Made by a program: the position numbers and the translations under genes. From Saprospiraceae bacterium (GTDB lineage: Bacteria > Bacteroidota > Bacteroidia > Chitinophagales > Saprospiraceae), in the NCBI GenBank assembly GCA_020627785.1, contig JAHDGF010000001.1:199056-263055 (forward strand): DNA of 64,000 nt, given 5' to 3'. The first letter of the stretch is position 1, and every line of letters starts with the position of its first letter. This document shows, piece after piece, positions 36,029-44,279 of the stretch. The notes under the pieces were generated by a model. That model was not told the origin of the DNA. It worked only from the letters and a program-made list of their open reading frames with translations, and did no database searches.

Positions 36029-37633
36029 TTAAGGTCTTTCTATTCTTTTGAAAAATTCATCTAAACCTGGTTGATTTATTTTAAAACCTTCCGCTTGTTT
36101 CTTTTCCTCAACCAGAATGCGCACATCTTCAAGCAATTGTTTTGCATCATAAACCACACCATCTTTAATGGTATATTGTACACCACCCACTCTGACAATT
36201 TCGTTGTCTTCTGTAAGTTTGATGGCACCGGTACCATAAAGAACTTTTAAATTCTCTAATGGATTTTCTTTGATGAGAATCATATCGGCTTTCTTACCTA
36301 CTTCAACACTGCCTATTTCGTCTTCAAGACCTAAGGCCTCCGCGCCATGTAAGGTGGCAGATCTAATGACCTCTAGAGGATGAAAGCCCGCTTCTCTTAA
36401 TAGTTCTAATTCTCTGATGTAACCAAAACCATATAGTTGAAATATAAAACCAGAATCTGATCCTGCTGTTACTCGACCACCACGATTTTTATATTCATTA
36501 ATAAAGGTCATCCATAGTTTGTAGTTCTCTCTCCAATCGACCTCTTCTTCAGTACCCCAAAAGTGCCAATAAGACCCATGCGATATTTTACTAGGCATAT
36601 AGAATCTCCAGAGATCAGGAAGGGTAAAAGTTTCATGCCATTCTGCTCTCCTTGCTCTTTGTAAATCTCTACTTGCTTCATAAATATTGAAGGTAGGATC
36701 AAGCGTAAAATCTTGATCTAATAAACGCTGCATGACAGCATTCCAGTGATCAGAATAAGGAGCAGCTGCTTGTTTCCAAAGTCTCCCTGCCTCACCAAAT
36801 CTATGTTGCTCATTTTGGTAATTATAGTCTAGTGGATAATCTTGGATTCTTTTGTTTTCAAACAAAGCCTCTGGTAATCCATACCAATGTTCCATTGATG
36901 TCAATCCAGCTTCTGCGGAGTTGACCACATTCCATCGAGCCACTTCCAACTGTGCATGGTGGCAGGCAGATCTTAGGCCGAGCTTTTTATTTTCTCTCAA
37001 AGCTGCATCAAAAATCTTTGGCGATAAACCAAAAAATTTGATGCCATCTGCTCCATTCCTTGCGTTGGTTTGCACCCAAGTCCTAGCTTGCTCCGGTGTA
37101 CTAATCGGGTCATCACTTCCTTGCCCAAAGACGGTATAAGCCATGATTCTTGGGGCTGTAATTTTATTTTCTTCGCTTAACTTTTTATGCTTCAATGTCC
37201 AATCAAGCCCGTTACTACAAGAGGGGTCCCTGATGGTTGTTATCCCATGGCCCATCCATAGTTTGAACACATATTCTGCATCTGCTCCTTGAGATTTACC
37301 ACCAATATGACCATGCATGTCCACAAAGCCTGGTAACAAATACATTCCTTCTGCTTGAATCTCTTTTCCTCCTTCTTGGAGTTTTGGTCTTTTCTCTTCA
37401 TTTATCTCAACTCCAGGATAACCAACAACTTTTATGTTTTTTATGATATTGTTTTCAACAATAACATCTACAGGTCCTATGGGTGGCGCACCCGCTCCAT
37501 TTATTAAGGTCGCCCCACGGATGATTAATTGATTAAAAGGACCTTCCCCTTCTTGAATAAGTGGAGCTTCTTTAACTTGTCCCAGCAGTAGGGTATAGCT
37601 TAAAAGCAGAGAGATGATTGCAATTAGTCTCAT
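36029..37633 (-). CDS. Exported metal-dependent amidohydrolase
   Basis: A 534-aa enzyme of the amidohydrolase superfamily (imidazolonepropionase/prolidase-like branch). The ATG at 37633 gives the signal peptide MRLIAIISLLLSYTLLLG; an ATG at 37651 adds six residues. The metal-binding HxH is GFVDMHGHIGG, then AARs typical of the barrel: SACHHAQLEVARW, AGLTSMEHWYG and the final Asp region VTAGSDSGFIF. The C-terminal composite-sandwich signature VGKKADMILIKENPLENL is intact. It would cleave an amide, lactam or peptide-like bond in the periplasm. The flavin reductase gene follows after 16 bases. Confidence 0.88.
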   Translation of the reverse strand: MRLIAIISLLLSYTLLLGQVKEAPLIQEGEGPFNQLIIRGATLINGAGAPPIGPVDVIVENNIIKNIKVVGYPGVEINEEKRPKLQEGGKEIQAEGMYLLPGFVDMHGHIGGKSQGADAEYVFKLWMGHGITTIRDPSCSNGLDWTLKHKKLSEENKITAPRIMAYTVFGQGSDDPISTPEQARTWVQTNARNGADGIKFFGLSPKIFDAALRENKKLGLRSACHHAQLEVARWNVVNSAEAGLTSMEHWYGLPEALFENKRIQDYPLDYNYQNEQHRFGEAGRLWKQAAAPYSDHWNAVMQRLLDQDFTLDPTFNIYEASRDLQRARRAEWHETFTLPDLWRFYMPSKISHGSYWHFWGTEEEVDWRENYKLWMTFINEYKNRGGRVTAGSDSGFIFQLYGFGYIRELELLREAGFHPLEVIRSATLHGAEALGLEDEIGSVEVGKKADMILIKENPLENLKVLYGTGAIKLTEDNEIVRVGGVQYTIKDGVVYDAKQLLEDVRILVEEKKQAEGFKINQPGLDEFFKRIERP

Positions 37634-37791
37634 TTTGGCATTTTCAATCAAGATAAGAGAAAGAATAAGTTTTTACTAAATGGTGGTTTGACTTTATTGA
37701 AACTGAAACAAAGCCTTATTCATATTGTTTAATATGATATTGTTAGTCATTCAATCTTTGAAGTGCTAAAAAACTAAATTTTAAGTCGTAC

Positions 37792-38457
37792 ATGAAAATT
37801 TTATCCACCATACTAATACTTAGTTTTTCAATCATGATACAAGCTCAAGAAAAAATTCAATTAATTTATGTTGGTGATCCAATGTGTTCTTGGTGTTATG
37901 GTATAGCTCCAGAATTGGCAAAAGTAATGGATCATTACGGTGATAAGATTGAGGTAGAATTAGTCCTTGGTGGACTTAGGCCATATAATAAAGAATCCAT
38001 TCTCAGTCTTAAAGATTTTTTGACCCATCATTGGGAGGACGTATCCAAAGCAAGTGGGCAAGAATTTAATTATGAGATTTTAAATCGAGGAGACATAAGC
38101 TATGACACGGAACCCCCATCAAGAGCGACCGTAGTTGTTCGCGAAATGGATGCATCTAAAGAAATTACGTTTTTTAAAAAGTGTCAAACAGCCTTTTACT
38201 TGAATAATAAAAACATGCATCTGGCAGAAAGCTACCATGATATATTGAATGAACTCGATTTAGATATTTCAACCTTTGAAAAGCATTTTAATTCTGATGA
38301 AATGAAGAGTAGGGTTAAAGCTGATTTCATCAAGGCTGGTGAAATGGGTGTGAGAGGATTTCCAACCTTGCTAGTAAAAAAAGGAGATCAATACATACAG
38401 ATAGCGAACGGTTTTGCAAAAACCGAAAGAATAATTCAGTCTATTGATACGATATAA
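37792..38457 (+). CDS. DsbA-family thioredoxin-fold protein
   Basis: A 221-aa protein of the DsbA/FrnE-like family. A hydrophobic leader (MKILSTILILSFSIMIQAQ) suggests export. The redox motif CSWC is in YVGDPMCSWCYGIAPELAKV, and the cis-Pro loop is in GVRGFPTLLVKKGDQ. It should catalyse dithiol-disulfide exchange outside the cytoplasm, which suits a region where many exported proteins are Cys-rich. It stands 27 bases before the CotH gene, so they may be co-transcribed. Confidence 0.88.
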   Translation: MKILSTILILSFSIMIQAQEKIQLIYVGDPMCSWCYGIAPELAKVMDHYGDKIEVELVLGGLRPYNKESILSLKDFLTHHWEDVSKASGQEFNYEILNRGDISYDTEPPSRATVVVREMDASKEITFFKKCQTAFYLNNKNMHLAESYHDILNELDLDISTFEKHFNSDEMKSRVKADFIKAGEMGVRGFPTLLVKKGDQYIQIANGFAKTERIIQSIDTI

Positions 38458-38484
38458 TTCTTCTAAGCGCTTACATTAGCAGAT

Positions 38485-40653
38485 ATGAGAGTTAGCATTT
38501 GCATCCTTACCTATATATTTATTCAAACATCTATATCTGCTCAAATTAATCATTTTGAAACCATTGTTTATGGAGATGATGAATGGTCCTATCTAGTCTC
38601 AGATGCAGACCCAGTTTCTAATTGGCGTGATTTAGGTTTCGATGATTCATCTTGGTCCAAAGGTAATGGGAGTATCGGTTATGGCGATGGTGATGACCTC
38701 ACAGAATTGGAACCCTGCCAATCAGTATTCATGCGTCGCGAATTTGAAATAATTGACAAGGATGATATTTCCCATTTGATTTTTCATGCAGATTATGATG
38801 ATGGCTTTGTGGCTTATCTAAACGGTCAAGAAATTGTGCGATCCAATATGGTTGGACAATTTCCAAATTTTAATCAAGATGCAACTGACTTACGTGAAGC
38901 CGAAATGTATCAAGGAGGTATACCCATTGAATATAACATCGATGAGGCAATACTTAATAATTATTTGACAGATGGTGTAAATATTCTGGCCATTCAAACG
39001 CATAATTTCAATGGCACAAACAGTTCAGATATGACCTCGCTTTATTGGCTTTCTGCAGGTCTAAAATCTGAGGATATATCCTATGGGGAAGTGCCAGATT
39101 GGTTTTCTAGCAATAACTTTTTCCAATCAACTTTACCAATCGTGCGGATAAATACCTTAGGTCAACAAATTCCAGATGAACCGTCCATCAATGCCCTTAT
39201 GGAGATTGTATACAATGGTCCAAATGCTTTGAATGATTCACAAGAACCAGCCAATGAATTTTCTGGAAATATTTCGATCGAACTACGTGGTAACTCCTCC
39301 CAATTTCTTTTTCCTAAAAATAATTTTGGAATAGAAACTAAAGATGCTGATTGGATTGAAGATATAGATACTTCCTTTTTAAATTTTCCTACAGAAGAGG
39401 ACTGGGTATTTCATGGTCCTTATTCCGATAAAACTCTGATGCGAAATGTTTTGGTAATGCAGATTGCACAAGACATGGGGAACTACGCTAGTCGAACACA
39501 ATTCGTAGAGTTATTTATTAATGGTTCATATTGGGGAATTTATGTAATCATGGAAAGAATTAAAAGAGACAAGAATAGAGTAGATATAGCAAAATTAAAT
39601 CCAGAAGAAAACGAAGGGGATGATCTAACGGGTGGTTATATTTTAAGGATTGATTGGGGAGAGCCTAATTGGATTTCTCAATACAACTTTGCCAATAATC
39701 CATCTGAAGCTCCAGGTTTTCAGATTGTGTATCCTCGCAATGACGATTTATCTTTTGTCCAAGAACAGTACATTCAATCTTACGTTGATAGTTTCGAAAA
39801 TGCTATGGCATCTCCTGATCATTTTTTTGCTGGCAAGCATTACAGTGAATATATAGATGTGAACTCATTTATTGATCGTCTGGTTTTGAATGAGATTTCT
39901 AAAAATGTAGATGGTTACAGGCTTAGTGAATATTTCCACAAGGATAAAGATTCAAATGGTGGTAAACTAAAGGCTGGTCCTATTTGGGATTTTAACTTGG
40001 CGTTTGGGAATGCTGATTATTGTAATGACGTCTGGGAAGACTATGGTTGGATTTATCAAGATTTCTGTATAAATAACACACCCTTTTGGTGGCGTGAATT
40101 TTTTACGGATCAAGATTTTGTCAATCAACTAAATTGTCGTTGGCAAGAACTAAGAGCAGAAGTTTTAAGCTTTGATTACTTAGACTCATTTATTGATGAA
40201 AAAGTCGAAGAAATAAATCCTGCTTTGCAACGAAACTTTTCTCGTTGGCCAGTCCTTGATCAGTTCGTTTGGCCAAACCCTGAGGTAACAGGATCTTATG
40301 AATCTGAGGTTGAAAACCTAAAAGATTTTCTTTCAGCAAGACTTTCATGGATGGACATAAATATGCCAGGATCCTGCGTTACCTCCATAGATGAACATCT
40401 ACATCAAACTAAATTTGGCCTATTCCCAAATCCTAATAATGGGATGCTTAATATTGATAGTAAAGGATTTAATTATGGCTTGGCTTCTTTAAAGCTCTTT
40501 GGTCCACTTGGTAATTTACTAGATTTTCGAAAAGTGGAATTATCTGGAATTCTTAGCCTTAATTATAGCACTATTATGGAAGAAGCTGGAAGCTATGTTT
40601 TAGAAATACAATCGGATGAACTCTCAGAAATCTTTCGAATTATTAAGATGTAG
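38485..40653 (+). CDS. Secreted CotH kinase-family protein with T9SS sorting domain
   Basis: A 722-aa secreted protein. After a signal peptide (MRVSICILTYIFIQTSISAQ) comes a galactose-binding-like beta domain (DDSSWSKGNGSIGYGDGDD, VFMRREFEI). The CotH domain follows: SIELRGNSSQFLFPKNNFGI, then YWGIYVIMERIKRDKNRVDI, and GPIWDFNLAFGNADYCND. CotH proteins are atypical secreted kinases; here the substrate is unknown. The C-terminus is a sorting domain (LFPNPNNGMLNIDSKG). A bidirectional hairpin closes the transcript. Confidence 0.9.
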   Translation: MRVSICILTYIFIQTSISAQINHFETIVYGDDEWSYLVSDADPVSNWRDLGFDDSSWSKGNGSIGYGDGDDLTELEPCQSVFMRREFEIIDKDDISHLIFHADYDDGFVAYLNGQEIVRSNMVGQFPNFNQDATDLREAEMYQGGIPIEYNIDEAILNNYLTDGVNILAIQTHNFNGTNSSDMTSLYWLSAGLKSEDISYGEVPDWFSSNNFFQSTLPIVRINTLGQQIPDEPSINALMEIVYNGPNALNDSQEPANEFSGNISIELRGNSSQFLFPKNNFGIETKDADWIEDIDTSFLNFPTEEDWVFHGPYSDKTLMRNVLVMQIAQDMGNYASRTQFVELFINGSYWGIYVIMERIKRDKNRVDIAKLNPEENEGDDLTGGYILRIDWGEPNWISQYNFANNPSEAPGFQIVYPRNDDLSFVQEQYIQSYVDSFENAMASPDHFFAGKHYSEYIDVNSFIDRLVLNEISKNVDGYRLSEYFHKDKDSNGGKLKAGPIWDFNLAFGNADYCNDVWEDYGWIYQDFCINNTPFWWREFFTDQDFVNQLNCRWQELRAEVLSFDYLDSFIDEKVEEINPALQRNFSRWPVLDQFVWPNPEVTGSYESEVENLKDFLSARLSWMDINMPGSCVTSIDEHLHQTKFGLFPNPNNGMLNIDSKGFNYGLASLKLFGPLGNLLDFRKVELSGILSLNYSTIMEEAGSYVLEIQSDELSEIFRIIKM

Positions 40654-40665
40654 TTTGCTCTAAAT

Positions 40666-40697
40666 AAAAAAGCCAAGCCTCTCGGCTTGACTTTATC
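40666..40697. terminator. Bidirectional terminator between CotH and barrel genes
   Basis: An 8-bp stem with one wobble, GCCAAGCC (40672-40679) and GGCTTGAC (40684-40691), loop TCTC. It is flanked by an A run on the left and a T-rich stretch on the right, so it can serve both converging genes. Confidence 0.8.
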
Positions 40698-40717
40698 ATA
40701 TAATGTATATGAAGAAA

Positions 40718-41563
40718 CTATCTTGGTAGTAAGTTAATTCCAAAATTTATTGGTGTTAACTCTGGTCCTTTTTCTGCTTGGAATAAATTATCTAAACCGT
40801 ATTGAAAGTAGAAGTTGACTGGCCCATATCCGGCTCTCACTTCTAGCATTCCTATGTTTTTATTTAGATTATAATCGTCTTTAATTTTCAATTTTGTATC
40901 CGATTCAGCTTTCGATCTGTGATTGCTTCCAAGTAATAAATTATAAACATATCCTACCGCTAGATTAAAAGACTTTGAAGACTTAGATGGATTAGTATTT
41001 AATTCAAGCATAACTGGAAGAGCGAGGTAACTTGCGTATAGTCTGTGATTTTTCATTTCCTCAACATCTCTATTGATTGCACTGAAAAAGTCTACTTGAT
41101 CCCTGTCCAATATGAAGTTTTCTTCAAAGCTATAGTGTACCATATTAAATCTAACGCCAGTTGATATTCCGACTACTTGAGGATTATTTTTTCCCGCCAA
41201 ACCAAACTTTAAATTTATCGCTTGTATCCCAACGTTGATTGATTTAGCCAATCTTTGATCCATGTATGAATATTCATCAGGCATGTTTAAATCACCATCG
41301 GCTAAATAACTACTGATTCCAAGATCAAGCATTCCAAATCTAATTTTACTTCTTTTGACCTTTTTGTCTCCATCATCATAGTGATCGTGATCGTGATCGT
41401 GATCGTGATCATGGTCGTGGTCGTGGTCATGGTCATCTATATCTCCCTCGTTTATTTCAATTTTAAAGTTTGTTCCCTTCTTTTTATTATCATTTTCTTC
41501 TTGAGCAGAAAGTTGAAGACTAAAGAAAAATAAAAGGGGTAGTAGTAATTTTAATGATTTCAT
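40718..41563 (-). CDS. Exported barrel-like protein with an (Asp-His)n segment
   Basis: A 281-aa exported protein with signal peptide MKSLKLLLPLLFFFSLQLSA. Right after a short charged spacer is an uninterrupted Asp-His alternation with nine His (residues about 44-61), encoded at 41378-41437. The rest, starting IRFGMLDLGISSYLADGDLN, has the strand pattern of an outer-membrane beta-barrel (VGIQAINLKFGLA, FNLAVGYVYNLLLGSN, LEVRAGYGPVNFYFQYG) and ends in NLLPR. The His-rich tract is like metal-buffering segments in zinc, nickel or copper proteins. It is the last gene of a run with an anti-sigma-like protein five bases upstream. Confidence 0.78.
   Translation of the reverse strand: MKSLKLLLPLLFFFSLQLSAQEENDNKKKGTNFKIEINEGDIDDHDHDHDHDHDHDHDHDHYDDGDKKVKRSKIRFGMLDLGISSYLADGDLNMPDEYSYMDQRLAKSINVGIQAINLKFGLAGKNNPQVVGISTGVRFNMVHYSFEENFILDRDQVDFFSAINRDVEEMKNHRLYASYLALPVMLELNTNPSKSSKSFNLAVGYVYNLLLGSNHRSKAESDTKLKIKDDYNLNKNIGMLEVRAGYGPVNFYFQYGLDNLFQAEKGPELTPINFGINLLPR
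41378..41437. repeat. 6-bp GATCGT-like repeat coding the Asp-His run
   Basis: About nine GATCGT/GGTCGT units in a row encode alternating Asp and His on the minus strand. Two codon styles (GAT-CAC and GAC-CAC/CAT) form two blocks, so the tract grew by slippage and was kept in frame. Confidence 0.85.
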
Positions 41564-41568
41564 AGTGT

Positions 41569-42462
41569 TTATTTTTTAGTGAATGTTTCAGGTATAAATG
41601 ATTGCAATAATTTTCTTTCTTTCATAAAATCGTTGACAGATTCGGAGCTTAGAGATTCTCGTAAGTCAACATCTTTATATGCATTGGTAGCAAAAACTTT
41701 TTTTAGATCTTTCCAGTTACCATCTCTTTTTTCTATAATTTTTTTATTGGAAAAATTCATGTTTAAACCTTTAGTTTCTGTTTTAATGTCTAGGTCAGAT
41801 CTTTCTGTTTGTAGTGATGCGATTCCAGTTATGACTTCTCTGTTTGCAACAGGTTCTGCGTCTGCTTCTTTATCAATTACTTCTATATCAATTTTTGCAA
41901 CTTCGGTTTCAGCTTTTATTATTTCCGTTTTCACAAATCTTGGTTCTGCTTTTTTGACCATAGCTTTTTTGACAATTGGAGTAGTTTTGCTTGCAATAAC
42001 TTTAGTTGTACTAGCTATTGGCATCTGTTCTTCAATTTCAGTAACCACTTCTTTAGTTTCTAATTCTAAATTATCACTCAAATTAATTTTGGCCTCTTCT
42101 TTGATTTCTTTAATTGGCTCTACTTGCGCAAGAGGCATTGTTTTATTTATTTCTTCAGCTGGCACCTTATTTACTTGTTCTTTAGTGCCAAAGAACAATA
42201 AACAAAAAACAACAAGGAGCACTGGAATTAATAACCAAGCATACTTGAATTTCGATTGATCAACCAATAGTAATTCTTTGTTTTCAAAAATGATGCTTTC
42301 ATCTTCTTTGAGAATTGGAGCTGAAATAAATTCCTTGATTTCATCATAGATTTCAGGGTGATCTACTATAAAGAAGTCAAAAGCTTCCTTCTGCTCTCCC
42401 GAAAGATTTCCTTCGATGTAATCGATCACAAAATTTTCGTAGTTAAGCTTATTGATTTTCAT
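41569..42462 (-). CDS. Anti-sigma-factor-like membrane protein
   Basis: A 297-aa inner-membrane protein with one transmembrane helix (YAWLLIPVLLVVFCLLFFG, about 74-92). The cytoplasmic N-terminus (NYENFVIDYIEGNLSGEQ, then EAFDFFIVDHPEIYDEIKEF) resembles the zinc-less anti-sigma heads found beside Bacteroidota ECF sigma factors. The external part is a long low-complexity Lys/Glu/Ile/Val-rich tail, then a short folded end. Its start overlaps the sigma factor stop by four bases, so the two are translationally coupled. This is the classic regulator pair; the signal is unknown. Confidence 0.8.
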   Translation of the reverse strand: MKINKLNYENFVIDYIEGNLSGEQKEAFDFFIVDHPEIYDEIKEFISAPILKEDESIIFENKELLLVDQSKFKYAWLLIPVLLVVFCLLFFGTKEQVNKVPAEEINKTMPLAQVEPIKEIKEEAKINLSDNLELETKEVVTEIEEQMPIASTTKVIASKTTPIVKKAMVKKAEPRFVKTEIIKAETEVAKIDIEVIDKEADAEPVANREVITGIASLQTERSDLDIKTETKGLNMNFSNKKIIEKRDGNWKDLKKVFATNAYKDVDLRESLSSESVNDFMKERKLLQSFIPETFTKK

Positions 42463-42986
42463 CTCTGGTTTCTGTTGTAGCTTGAGTCAATTTTTGTTAC
42501 AATACTTTTCATCTGCTTTCTTGCTCTAAATAAATTGACTTTTACCTGACTTAAATTAATATCTAGAATTTCTGCAATTTCCTCATAGCTAAACCCACTC
42601 CAATCTCTCAGCAGAATTATTCGCTTCTTTTTTTCATCCAATTGTTGGAAAGCTTGTTCTATTATTTCTTTTTCCTCATTATATAATTTACCTCCGTCCT
42701 GCTTTTCAGGTAGGATATCCATGGTCTGAATCCTTTTCATTTTACGTTTGTCATCAACCATTTTATTGAATAGAACTCTGTAAAGAAACGGTCTTGCATA
42801 TGATACCTCTACCTTATCTCTATTAGCCCAAAGCTTAAGAAAACTCTCCTGTACCAAATCTTTTGCGGAAGCAACATTATTAGTCAACTTAAGAGCATAT
42901 CTGTACAATGGATCAGATACAGTTCCCACGATCTCGTTATATTCTGAGCTTTTCAATGTTTTTTCGTTCGTTTCTACTACTATCAC
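42459..42986 (-). CDS. ECF-type RNA polymerase sigma factor
   Basis: A 175-aa sigma-70 family group IV factor. Region 2 is visible as YNEIVGTVSDPLYRYALKLT, ASAKDLVQESFLKLWAN and RPFLYRVLFNKMVDDKR; region 4 is QLDEKKKRIILLRDWSGFSY with EEIAEILDINLSQVKVNLFR, the helix-turn-helix that reads the -35 element. The gene overlaps the anti-sigma-like gene by four bases and is preceded by cutC with a 43-base gap. It probably controls its own operon, including the Asp-His barrel. Confidence 0.93.
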   Translation of the reverse strand: MIVVETNEKTLKSSEYNEIVGTVSDPLYRYALKLTNNVASAKDLVQESFLKLWANRDKVEVSYARPFLYRVLFNKMVDDKRKMKRIQTMDILPEKQDGGKLYNEEKEIIEQAFQQLDEKKKRIILLRDWSGFSYEEIAEILDINLSQVKVNLFRARKQMKSIVTKIDSSYNRNQR

Positions 42987-43029
42987 GTATAGCAGTCCAA
43001 TAAGTTACAACAAGATGAAAATTATTTTT

Positions 43030-43674
43030 TTAAACGATTCTTCTACCGTGGTAATGTGTGGCTTGAAGCTGGTTGTGTAAGCTTATAACATTTTCAGCTG
43101 TCACCTTTCCTGCTGGGATCACAGTTAATTGATTGTTAGACTGCCGAATGAAATTTTTAAGGTTGTTTACTCCTGCTAATGCTGTTGATTCTCCTCCTGA
43201 AGTAAGTAGGTGTGTAAAGTTTTTTAAATCCTTTAAGACCTCAATGGCTATTGTAAAATCCGCAATTTCATCAAATGCCTTATGGAAGGTAATGGTAGAA
43301 TCTTGAACAGATTCCGAAATGCGTTCAAGAGCTTCGATATCAATTGTATTTTCAGAGCTTAAGGCACCGAAAACAAACTGATTTATCCCGATGTTTTTAA
43401 ATTCTAAAATTTGTTCTTGCATGATCGCAAGATCTTCAGAACTGTATACAAAGTTACCTCCCCTAGACCGGATCATTACTTTTATAGGAATATCTAATTC
43501 CGATAAACATTTTTGGGTAAGTTCTAAACTAGGAGTTAAACCATCTAGATGTAGATTAGAACATAATTCGATTACATCAGCTCCATTGTTTTGTGCAGAT
43601 TTCGCTTCCGCAAATGTTTCGACACAGGCTTCTTTTAGAAATGAAGCCTTCCCATCATTCAAAACCATTGACAA
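43030..43674 (-). CDS. cutC: CutC-family copper homeostasis protein
   Basis: A 214-aa cytoplasmic TIM-barrel protein. Family motifs are ACVETFAEAKSAQNNGADVI followed by ELCSNLHLDGLTPSLEL, IKVMIRSRGGNFVYS, FVFGALSSENTIDIEALERI, TFHKAFDEI and LLTSGGESTALAG. It is a little short at the C-terminus (YHGRRIV). CutC was linked to copper tolerance, though the biochemical activity is debated. Its start overlaps the end of the upstream lipoprotein gene by 20 bases, and the sigma factor follows after 43 bases, so it sits inside a possible metal-related operon. Confidence 0.9.
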   Translation of the reverse strand: MSMVLNDGKASFLKEACVETFAEAKSAQNNGADVIELCSNLHLDGLTPSLELTQKCLSELDIPIKVMIRSRGGNFVYSSEDLAIMQEQILEFKNIGINQFVFGALSSENTIDIEALERISESVQDSTITFHKAFDEIADFTIAIEVLKDLKNFTHLLTSGGESTALAGVNNLKNFIRQSNNQLTVIPAGKVTAENVISLHNQLQATHYHGRRIV

Positions 43675-44188
43675 TCAACTTAAACCGAAGTGTTCCATCG
43701 ATTTGCTCTGTATTAAAACCTCTGAAATTTATTCTAAATTCTAAGTCCACAGTTTCATCTGTGAAAAAGTCCTTTACATTTACAATCGACCCAATCATTG
43801 GGATTTCAGTCTTGGTGCCAAATGGAATCTGATCATTAAAAACATATAAAACTTCTTTCCGGAGGCTATGGTCTTGCTTATCTAATACATGGAGGCCAAT
43901 ATCAGAAATCACATCTAAGTTCAGGCCGGTCACTCTAGTGGTAAATTCTCCGGTTGCTCCCAAAATCTGATCAACCTCATCTATTGTGAAACCATTAGCA
44001 GTTAATTGTTGCTCAAAAAAAGTTGGAACATCTTCAATGATAAAAAAGTGATCCTCGATTGTATTCAGTCCTACCGGTATGTTTATATCGAAAAACATAT
44101 CCATTTCGAAAAGCACGGGTTGTTGCTTCCTGCAGGAAAAGCTACTAAGGCAGATGATCAAGCCTAGAATGTAATGTCGATAATTCAT
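43655..44188 (-). CDS. Lipoprotein of unknown function
   Basis: A 177-aa lipoprotein: leader MNYRHYILGLIICLSSFSC has a lipobox (SSFSC) with the acylated Cys at residue 19. The mature part begins RKQQPVLFEMDMFFDINIPV and is rich in beta strands, as in small Bacteroidota surface lipoproteins; the end is LEFRINFRGFNTEQIDG, then TLRFKLIVNGFE. I cannot name a family. The next gene, cutC, starts 20 bases before its stop, so both are on one transcript. Confidence 0.75.
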   Translation of the reverse strand: MNYRHYILGLIICLSSFSCRKQQPVLFEMDMFFDINIPVGLNTIEDHFFIIEDVPTFFEQQLTANGFTIDEVDQILGATGEFTTRVTGLNLDVISDIGLHVLDKQDHSLRKEVLYVFNDQIPFGTKTEIPMIGSIVNVKDFFTDETVDLEFRINFRGFNTEQIDGTLRFKLIVNGFE

Positions 44189-44209
44189 AGCTTAGTAACG
44201 GTTAATTGT

Positions 44210-44217
44210 CAAACTTA
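44210..44217 (-). promoter_or_regulatory. -7 element of the lipoprotein-cutC-sigma run
   Basis: CAAACTTA on the plus strand is TAAGTTTG on the minus strand (TAnnTTTG), 21 bases before the start of the lipoprotein gene. No TTG element at the usual spacing. Confidence 0.45.
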
Positions 44218-44279
44218 GTTATGTCAATATGTTAATTATTACCTGCAATTTGATGTATATTTATTTCAAAACAAAGCAG

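Noticed and set aside
41579-42259. 226-codon open frame antisense to the anti-sigma-like gene
   Set aside because: Hydrophobic and Ser-rich composition is what one expects from reading a Lys/Glu/Ile/Val low-complexity tail backwards.
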